Source: Metopolophium dirhodum
Lineage: Eukaryota; Arthropoda; Insecta; Hemiptera; Aphididae
Length of the DNA stretch: 64,000 bases
NCBI RefSeq assembly: GCF_019925205.1
Contig: NC_083566.1
Location: 22,878,001 to 22,942,000, forward strand
Direction of reading: 5' to 3'
Shown: positions 51,623 to 61,600 of the stretch, piece by piece
Layout of the letters: every line of letters begins with the position of its first letter
Numbering within the stretch: the first letter of the stretch is position 1
Made by a program: the position numbers and the translations under genes
Notes under the pieces: generated by a model
What the model was told of the DNA's origin: nothing
Databases searched by the model: none
Seen by the model: only the letters and a program-made list of their open reading frames with translations

Positions 51623-54600
51623 ATGTATACATTTTGTAGGACAGAATACGATGAACAACGAAAATTAATTAAATGCATTCGAAAAATATTGATCATATCG
51701 ACGATGATCACAGTGACCGTGATGATTGTATCGCTCTTTTGCATCCAATCTGGTCGGGTGGTTAGCAACATTTCGGTTCCCGTTGTCCCCGTCAATCATA
51801 CGGAAAGTGCAGGGGGACAAACGGAACGCTACAGCGATGAGGCTCTGGTAGTGAGCACATCTCGAGTCACCGTTTCCGAGATGAACGTAACAGATCGCCC
51901 AGCTGAACAAATTCAGGATGAGTTGATCACAACTTCCCAGGCCTTGCAGACACCGGAAGTGACCATACGACCAGAAAAGAAGAACGATTCGACCGCTAAA
52001 GTACTGCGGGTGAACTCCAGCAGGTCTCTAGACAACAGTTTTGAAGTCGCGACGTTGATGATTAATATGAGCACTGTCACTATGCAACCACTCCATTTAG
52101 CCAGGGAAAATTTGAGGGTCGATAATAATAATCTGTATCCGACCAACCACCACTTATACGATAACAATACGACCATTGGTAACGACGATGATAAATACGA
52201 ATTAAAGAAAATCACCCACATAGAAGTGCATCCGGAAAACAACAGGTAAACCCATCTCCAAATGATGGTATAACTTTGTATACTATACTTAAAATCATGT
52301 GAGAACATAAAGAATAATATATCAATATTTATAGTATGTGTAAAACTTAACAGATTTTAGTTTTTCATACATTTTTTACAGATCATGAAAGAAGAATATT
52401 TTTTTTTTTAATTGAAATGGTTACCATGGTTGCATATTAGGTACCTGTAAGTTATAGGTACAATATTATTACACATCTATTTTTTTTTTACAAATCTATA
52501 ATAATATAATATATATAAATTAATGTTTGTCTGTCTGGCTGTCTTTCCTTTATGCATTCCCAAACGGCTAGACCGATTTTTATGAAATGTTTTGTGTGTG
52601 TTTGAGTGGTTCCCTGGATCATTTAGATTCACAATTGGACCAGGTAGGTCCAACCCGGGGAGGTGCTCAAACAGGGATCTTGAGATTTACGATGGAAATT
52701 TTTGTATACACTTACGTACGCACTACGTGAGGTTCACGATTTACCACAGTTAGATTGTCTACCTGATAATATTTCCCACTGCTCACATAATCACAAGAGA
52801 ATCTCACGGACAATGCCGGTCGGGATGGCTATACATTAAAATATAATATAATTTACACTTAAAAAGACATTGCTTCCACAGCGTGTTACACCCAAAAGGA
52901 GTTAAACAATCTTTTTCCTAGCAACGCCGGTAAATTTAGATTGTATATTTATAAAAATCAAATCTTTGACACGGGAACTGCCAAGTAGAACAGTAACAAA
53001 TTATACAAATTATATATTTAAGTTATGATTTTTCCTTTTAACAAGATCCATTATAAATATTATAACATCTAATATAAATTAGTCAGGAAAAAAGGTCTAA
53101 GGTGTTGGTTAGTTTTTCCATAAGATGGGTGTAGTAGCTACAAAAATGGCATAAAGCTAAAACCACAATTTATTATAGGATTCGTGAGATTAATAAGTTT
53201 GCAACAACTGTAACAATATCAGAATTGTTCAGTGAAGCGTTTGTAATTTTAAAAATTTTAAAAATTTACTTCCATCCGAGCGATTTTGATGTTGTTGTTT
53301 TCGTAATAAATTCCGATAACACTTTTTGTTTCCCAATAACTATTTGATTTATAAGATAGAAATGTTTGTTTTATCTAAAAATTGAAAAAAAAATTATCAT
53401 ACGTAGTGTTTGGTTATGATTCATATAATATAACATTTTGTTTCAACTAACTTCTTAAATATGTGATGGAATAAATTTTGAATCCACTTTAAAAAAAATG
53501 CAGTTAAATAACCCTTAACCAAACCCCTAAAAAAACAGTTTTTATTTTTGTTTTTATATAGAACTCTGATTCGAAACCCGTGAATTTACGAATTATAAAT
53601 AATTATTTATTGAAATACCATTTAATTTTACTTTTTGATATTTGATACCTAAATTATATAAATGAACTAGACCATTTTAAAATATGATCATTAATAGTTA
53701 ACATCCATAAACTCCAAATTGCTAATCAATACGGCTTGTTTTATCCTATCGAATGATATCTTGAAATTTGTATATAGAAAGCATCCGCCTTGTTACTCTT
53801 CTCAACAGCGTCCATTAAACAATTAGAATATGAAACTTTGTATAACCCATGGAGTGTGAACAGGTAACTTCTACCCAGTTAATGTTGTTTAAATCAATAA
53901 TAATACCAGTAAAATTCAACTTTATAACATAGACTCAAACGGGGGAGGGTATAAGGGGGCTATAACCCCCATAGAATTATATAAATTCATCTACGCCTAT
54001 GCTATTTAAAATTCCAAAATTCGTTTTAGCTAGACTCTAACTGCTAGTGTCTTAATATATCGAGGTATTTTTGGAATGCTTATTAATTGTGAGTTAATAT
54101 AGTTAACTAAAATATAGTTAATATAGTTAACTAAAATATAGTTAATATAGTTAACTAAAATATAGTTTATATTGTCAATAAGGACAATATTGGGTTTAAT
54201 GATAAAGTAACAGATAGCATTGAAAAAAATGTAGGTCTAATAATGCATTTGAATAATTCAATATGTGGTTTTATTGACGATAATAAATTATAAAATGAAT
54301 ACCCAAAAATAATAGAGTTGGGTTTAACGGTACTTCAAGGGAGCGCAAACATTAGATACGTCGATAAACGCTGTAGATGGCAAATTAAATTTACCTACGA
54401 TAATAAATTCGTAATCAGAGTATTTCGTACGAAGAAATTCGACTCAATGTAATAGATGAGATATGATAAGATAATATTTTATTGGCCAAAAATAAGATAG
54501 TTTAAATAAATACAATAATTAATTACACATAGTTTGGCCCAATTCACCACTGAGGTAGTACCTTGTGTTGGTGATATTGGAATTTCTAGATCATAAACGG

Positions 54601-56901
54601 ATCTCTAGATTCTTTGGATTTCTAGATTATATTCCTAAATGGATATGTCAGAGCCACTGGACGGTAGATTATAAATCCCAGATTGGGTTACACGATAAAT
54701 ATACATCTATCGTATTATACAGTAAGAATAATGCGAGGCAATTTAAACATAAATGTATGAATAATTTACTATCTACCACTCTTTATATAAATTAATTACT
54801 TATCCCACTCTTTTATTTAATAAGTTTAAAGTGTCCACGAACTGAATGTAGTTATAGAAGAACGTACAAAATTACATAAACCTATAAATTTAGGTATATA
54901 TATTGTACAACATGACTCATATAATAATTTGCAATTCCCTTTATAAATTTCTCAAACTTAATAAAATGTAACTTTTTTTCGACAGGGAAGTAAAGTATAA
55001 TAAAATGGTTCACGATGATCAATTGATAACAGGAGCAAACAATATATTTGCCAAAAAGGACTCTTCAACTAGCCATCTGAAGTTATACAATTTACCGTAC
55101 AAAATGCATGGTTATAGCAAAACAGAAGATGATATTTCAGCTGACGGAATTGGATGGAATACTAAAGATGAACCAAAAAATACATATCCGGCAACTTCGT
55201 TGTCTGGAGGTACTGGTATTTGGGATCAGCCCCCTCATGAAACCCAGAACTATGGGTATGGTTATCATAGCCAACCAAATAGAGTAACTAAAGATCATCG
55301 TAGGCCCATACAGCAGAAAGAGAACAAAATCGATTGGCATACAATCGGTATATTGGCGTTCATTAAACTGGGCTTGGTCAAATTGCAGGCAATCGGTTTT
55401 TTACAAATATTATTCCTTATTTTATTTAGGCTCAAACTATACATGACTGCGGTTTTAATTAAATTTTTATTAATTATGAAACTAATGAAGTTGTCCAAAA
55501 TCCTTATATTACCCTTATTATTTCTTCAATTATTACCAACATTGATGCAATTACTTTCAATGAGATCATCTAATAATATGATGAATTTGCCTGGAACCAC
55601 TCAACCAAATCAACCTGGTGGGTTAATACCAAGTCAATCCGGTAACATACTACCTGGTGGAACCGCCGGAACACTTCGGCCAGTTGGAACAACTGGAACA
55701 GGCCAAATAGGTGGAACAACTGGAACAGGCCAAATAGGTGGAACAACTGGAACACTTCGGCCAGGTGGAACAACTGGAACGGGCCAGACAAGCGGAACAA
55801 CTGGAGCCATCCGGCCAGGTGGAATAACTGGAACCGGCCAGACAAAAAGACTATCGTCCTTTAAATTTGATGATTTAAATTTAATTAGTAAACAACAAAA
55901 CGAGTCTTCGATATTGTTTGATCCTACCTGGGAAATCTTCCAAAAGATATTGGATTCAGAAAAATGTATAGAAAGAATAGCTTGCCAAATTTCTGTGGCA
56001 GAGAAGGCTGGTATCATGCCCTTTTGGATTAACTGGTGAATATTGATTAATCTAGCTGACTTCTGATGATAGCTTAATAATTATGAGGACGTCACAACCC
56101 CATGAGTTGTCTCTATCTTGCAAACGTACAATATGGCACATTTTCTTTCATCAGAACCAATTTTGTATTGTTAGCTTAAATATTAGAATTATTTGAACAA
56201 CTTAAAGATAAGAATAGTATATAAAATAAATTATGTTTTTATATCGGATTTTTACGATAATTTAATTTTAACGCAAGTTACACACCTTTTTGAATTGTAG
56301 TATTTGACATAGGTACCTCCTACTTATAGGTAACTCACTTGAAAATTGAAATATTGTTTTTTTTAAGTTGTAATACAGATAATGTTTTTAGTTTTTACAT
56401 TAAAGTTCGACCATTGACATCATAAAATTGTATCTGCAGAACGCAAATTTGATATGTGGTTCGTTTGTAAGACGGATACAATAAACATGTGGAGGTTGAG
56501 ACATCCTCTTCATGCTCTTAGTGCATAATAACACTTTTTTAGAACGAACTTTGAATTGTAACTCTTTTATAAATACAAAATGTTATTTCATTTTTGTTTT
56601 ATTAATTAAATACTCAACAATATTGTATCTTAAAGTGGTTTTATAATTTAAATACATACATTTATATTATTGTTAGGTTATAATTATTGTTATTTGAAGG
56701 TAATAATATGTTTTTTAACAAAAATTTTATATTTTTAGGATTATATACCACGTCTCAACATTTATTCCCAGCGATAAACTTGTATCTTATCTCAAAACTT
56801 ACAAAAATGTAAATAATGACATTTTAAATAATTCAACTTCTGCAGAAAATTGGAAAACATGGTGCTTAGAACGATACAAATGTAATAGTACCTACCAATA
56901 A
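51623..56901 (+). CDS. Membrane protein with DM4/DM12-like four-cysteine C-terminus (paralog 2)
   Basis: Three exons: 51623-52245, 54986-56035 and 56739-56901, joined in phase 2 twice, giving 611 residues. Residues 22-41 are hydrophobic (signal anchor or signal). The following region has several N-glycosylation sequons (NIS, NHT, NVT, NNT), which suggests an extracytoplasmic location. Residues about 328-398 form the same Lys-punctuated hydrophobic block as paralog 1 (AFIKLGLVKLQAIGFLQILF). Seven 9-residue Gly/Thr repeats follow. The C-terminal module has Cys535-x5-Cys541, 58 residues, then Cys600-x5-Cys606 (WCLERYKC), the same spacing as paralog 1. The family resemblance is to DM4/DM12; molecular function is unknown. 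As in paralog 1, the exon 2 frame would end WINW plus stop if intron 2 were retained, and exon 1 would end just after its donor (AGG TAA). Candidate AATAAA at 57008. Introns contain a 24 bp tandem repeat and a MITE. Confidence 0.75.
52510..52990. repeat. Possible Helitron-like interspersed repeat in intron 1 of paralog 2
   Basis: Starts near GTTTGTCTGTCTGGCTGTC, then AAACGGCTAGACCGATTTTT and ATGAAATG. This wording is typical of dispersed non-autonomous repeats in many insects, often assigned to Helitrons. It is GC-richer than the surrounding intron. No ends can be fixed and there is no coding capacity. Confidence 0.45.
54092..54163. repeat. 24 bp tandem repeat, three copies, in intron 1 of paralog 2
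   Basis: Three exact units at 54092, 54116 and 54140 of AGTTAATATAGTTAAC followed by TAAAATAT, with a partial fourth. GTTAAC is palindromic. Confidence 0.95.
55656..55844 (+). repeat. In-frame 27 bp coding repeat, seven copies
   Basis: Seven units beginning at 55656, 55683, 55710, 55737, 55764, 55791 and 55818. Each encodes a variant of GGTTGTGQI or GGTTGTLRP. It occupies the same place as the unrelated 30 bp repeat of paralog 1. Confidence 0.95.
56083..56513. mobile_element. MITE family A, copy 2, in intron 2 of paralog 2
   Basis: The left end ATGAGGACGTCACAACCCCA near 56083 and, further in, TTGCAAACGTACAATATG are inverted matches of the right end. The right end carries CGTTTGTAAGACGGATACA and GGTTGAGACATCCTCTTCAT up to 56513. 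The right end also matches 51400-51440 upstream of the same gene. No coding capacity. Confidence 0.65.
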
Positions 56902-58664
56902 CGTATCGAATATGGTGAACACATAATAATGGTATTATTTTTGTATTTATTTACTTAATAGATACTACCATTGAGTACTATATGTCTATATATACTATAT
57001 TATATAAAATAAACAATATTTGAATACCAATATTGTATAATAATTATGTGTAAGCTTATCAATAGGTTATTCAGTGGCGTATTTAGGACTTTGTTAATGC
57101 GAAGGATATTAAATAATAATAATATGTAAAGACTAGAATGTAAAGACTAGAATGTTAAGATTGTTTATTTAAATAATTTTGTTATTTAAAATAATGACAA
57201 TTGTAATTTCCTGATTATTTTTAGGACGTTTGTTAATATTATAACATCAACCTAAACATTCAATGTTCTACAAATGGAGAATATTACAAGTCCATTATAT
57301 ACCTACCAGCTACCATAACATTAAATTTGAAATTGTATAACTACTAGTAAATAGTATTCAGGTATAAGTTTATTTAGGAAAATACTAATTTACCTTCCTT
57401 CATAGTGGTTTTGAGATGACTCTACTCATGGTTCTTGATTTGTTTCAAAATTTCAAACGAGAACATGTACGCCGTACGGATGGTAATGTACTTGTATTAT
57501 TAGAAAAGACACATAATTAGGTATGCATTTATTGATTGGTTGTTTAATCAGTTGTGTTTTATACTTTCATATTCAATAGTTTTATGGTTAAAACAAAAAT
57601 AAAACAAAAAAAAAGATCAAAGAGGTAAATATGTCTCCCTAATCACATTCTTTCACAAAATACTCTACTTACTGGGTTATTGGTAATGTATCACTGTATC
57701 AATAACTATAAAATATTATAGCTAAATATAGTTGTTGGCAATGTGACGATGGTAAACATTGTTTTTCAATCTATTTAAGACTCTTAAAATAGGTACCACC
57801 TAGATATTATAATAACCTATTTAATAATATTATGAAACCAACCCAATTAATAATTATAATGAGTAATAACAATCAGAATTAGACTCATAATATTATAGGC
57901 ACCAAGTAACCATAATAATAATAATAATAATATAATGCACACAATTTAATATATTATAATATATCTATATTTTGTTTAATATATACAATATTAGCTGCTA
58001 AGGCCATTACTTTTATCATATTTTAATAAGACGTCTAAATATAGTAAATTATTTTTTTTTATATTTATGTATATATATACTAGAGTGTTCCTGCCCCTGC
58101 TCACTTCGCTCACCAACCACATCCCATCTAGCCATCCGAAACCCCCTAGGGACTTCAGCACCTTAACCCAGGGGTCATATCACTTAGCTTCTTAACATTT
58201 AATATCTATAATTTAAAATATTTAAAAATAAAATATACAACATTTTTTTTTAATATAATATAATATGTACAATGGGGTAAATTGAAAATTATAATTGTTA
58301 AATTTGTATATCCTGACCATGTATCTTTAAACAAGGGAATGAGGTCGTTCAAGATATTATCGTTTATAAACTTGAGTCTTGCTTATTCGAATGAAATACG
58401 GTCTATGAAGATGTACTGTAAATGTCACTACATCATATACGAATTGCAGGTTTTCGGCGCATCGTTTCCTAATAGGTAACCGTAGTTAAGCGGTAACAGC
58501 TTATTCTCAATATATTGATTATTGTTTTTCATAATAATATTATAAGAAATAGTAATTTGTATTTGATGAACTTTTTTGTTTACAATTATGAAAGTTGGTA
58601 TATTCAATATATTGTGATAATAATAGTATAACATTAAACAAAAAAAGTACGGGCACAATATTTT
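56902..58664. other. Intergenic DNA between convergent genes
   Basis: Lies between paralog 2 (plus) and the CCDC112-like gene (minus), so it holds two 3' ends. There is an AATAAA for paralog 2 at 57008-57013. A patch at about 58083-58195 (starting TAGAGTGTTCCTGCCCCTGC) is far richer in C and G than its surroundings and may be the tail of a dispersed repeat. A 65-codon frame at 58282-58479 has no recognisable domain. Confidence 0.5.
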
Positions 58665-61600
58665 TTATTCTATTGATATTTCAACACCACTTTCCTGTAA
58701 AAAAAAATGTGTATTATATTGTTATATTCACTTAGTTTTAAATTATGTTTATATTCTATTTTTGTGTAAATTCACGTCGATGAATATATTATTTATATGT
58801 ATAATATAGCATAATATAATATAATACATACACATCTTGGTTATGTGCACCGTAAATGCTTAAGTGTACATTTGGAAGTTTTTCTAGTGATTCAATTTCA
58901 TCATATTTTTCTGAATTCCCATGCAAAGTAACTATTGTAAATGGATCCGATTTACGTTGACACTCCAGTCGTTGTTTATTTGTTTTTTTAGAGTCTATAT
59001 ATCTTTTATCTTTTTCCCTGGAAAATCATGTTATTGTTTAACGTCTTGATTAATTTTTATAATTTAATAGTTACTTTTTATTGTTACCTGAAACGCTTTA
59101 GCAAAGTAGTACCACAGTTATCGAGTTTTTTCGATTCAATGAATTCAATTTGAGATTTGTTGATATCGTGGTTTACATTTATTTGCTTTTCTAAATAATT
59201 ATCACTGGAAAACTAAAAAGTTAGAAGAAGAATTATTGTGGTTTTATATAGTGATGTAACTACCTACCTAGTGAAAAAAGTATGTTATTAATTTTGTTTC
59301 TGTAATAGTTTACGTAATATTGTATTACAAACATATAATAACAAATTGTCCTAAATATCACATACACATGCATTGAAAACATTAATTTTAAAGAAAAAAA
59401 CTAATTTTTATATTTTTACAATATTTATGACATACCTATGTAATTTATTATAATATTATATTGTCCATTTAGTGTTTAGTATTTACTATAAATCCATAGA
59501 TTAAGTGGTATAGCTTATTTATGTTATACCTATGTCTATAATATATTTAATTTATATAACTATATTTTTATTTATTTAAGATACCTATGTGGCTATGTAA
59601 TATTCTATATAGATTATAAATAAACATTTTATCAATAAAAATATTTTCACAATACCTATTATGAATATTATGAATCGAAGAGAAGATATAAAAGTATTAA
59701 GGTGCACGTGACCTGTTTTTTTGCTCAAAAAATGCTTTATAGGAAAAACTCTCACGCCTCGTAAAATGATCCAATTTTGATAATTTTTTTTTTTTTTTTG
59801 AAAGAAAAACGCTTTTTACAGGGCGGATTGAACTTGGACTCTCAAGATTCTATTTCTAAACCATACAATACGACTTTGAGTATGACCAATTTTCACAAGA
59901 TTTTGTTATTTTTATTAAGTTTGTTTAAGAAACGAAATTAAAAATCAAAGTTCAATGCGCTCTGTAAAAAATTCTCCTCTTTTTAACGAAAAAAAATTAA
60001 TCAAATCAGACCACTCTACGATGTGTAAGACTTTTTCCTGTAAGCGTGTTTTGAGCAAAAAATCGTGCATTTTATTTTTGGTTGGCGGTGCCGTTGATGG
60101 GTATGTGCGCACACGCAGTGGGTGTGTAGATCAGGGCTTAAAACCGTTTTCAAAACCAATTTCAGAAACCGGTATAAACCGTTTTAAAACCGATACCGAA
60201 ACCGTATTTAAAAACGAAACCGAAAAAAAATGGATACTGATATTAAAGTCAAAACCAAAACCGGAAAAAATTGGATACCGGTATTATAATTTAAAACCGA
60301 AACCGAAAAAAATTGGATACTGGTAGTAAATTCAAAATTGAAACCGTAAAAAATTGGAAATCGTTATTTTTTTTTAATTGACGTGTTTTTAGATACGTAA
60401 ATAATTCCATTAATACGCATAATTAATACTTATAATAAAATTATATGTAGAAATTAACACCTGTAAGCTAATAACCTATGTAGTTGATGCTTAACCAATA
60501 AAAAAAAAAATAAAATTGAGATTATGATTAAAATGTTGATAACCATTTCGTTATTCGCAAAAAAAATTTGGAAACCGGTATACAAAACTGAAACCGAAAC
60601 CGAAATTTCTTAATACCGGTATTGCTAAGTTGAAACCGAAATCGTAAAAATTAAAAACCGAAATTATTTCAATCTGGTTCAATCCCTGGTAGATAGCCCG
60701 GTACCAGCATACAATCACACTCACACTAATCATCGTTGATGACTAACACAAATGCCATGGGCGGTGGCAACAAAGTTGCATATTGCCTAAATATTGCCCC
60801 TTATTATAGACGCACGAGCAGGCCCCTTAAATTCGTTTTCACATGAAATTTTACTAGGCATATTATCAAGACAATACACTCGACTTGTTTTATAATTATT
60901 AGGCATCAGAAATATACATGTACAAAACATCAAACTATGAAACGAACGAGTAAAATTTCAATTTTAATATAATATATTACGGGAAGTCATTTTTAGAATG
61001 ATTGTTTTTATAATAATAATATTATGTCCTCAACACAGTAACAATGTACCTCTATTGCCTATACGATACGCCGTTCAATGTTCTAATAAGCAATATTATG
61101 GCAGATAAAAACAAAAATGTGAAGTGATGGCATTTGGAAACTCGCCTTTGTTAGCTTATTTCAGTACAAGGCAATGATGAATAATTATTATAACCCATTT
61201 TGAAAAAATGATAAAACATCGCATTCAAAAATAAGTCTGTGTTGAATGTTGGTAGAATATATTAAATAAATTACTCATCATAATAATTATTATTATAATA
61301 ATGGTATGAATATTTTTAAGGTTGTTTTAAAACATATTTTCTATATACCTACTTTTAATTTAATTATTATAATTTTAATTTTAATTTAATTTAAAATCGA
61401 TAGGCATATATGAATATACTGTAAACATAATATTATAATATTTCATAGATGTTATGAGGTTATAAGGTATTAATTATAATATACCTTAAAAGTGTTGTAA
61501 CTATTATTTATATAACTGTTTATATAAACCTACATATAAAATGGATTTTCTCAGTAAATAAATAAATAATAATTATTATAACATTCTATGGTGTATAAAA

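Noticed and set aside
54565..54795. 76-codon frame in intron 1 of paralog 2
   Set aside because: Intronic, no domain and no splice sites that fit the phase-2 pattern of the gene.
35508..56901. Aphid bicycle effector genes
   Set aside because: Phase-2 introns and a C-x3-Y-x-C motif recall that family, but these genes have three large exons, a long hydrophobic block and a different four-cysteine spacing. The DM4/DM12-like reading fits better.
59955..60326. 123-codon frame rich in KPKPE-like repeats
   Set aside because: It crosses the boundary of two MITEs; the repeat comes from AAACCG motifs.
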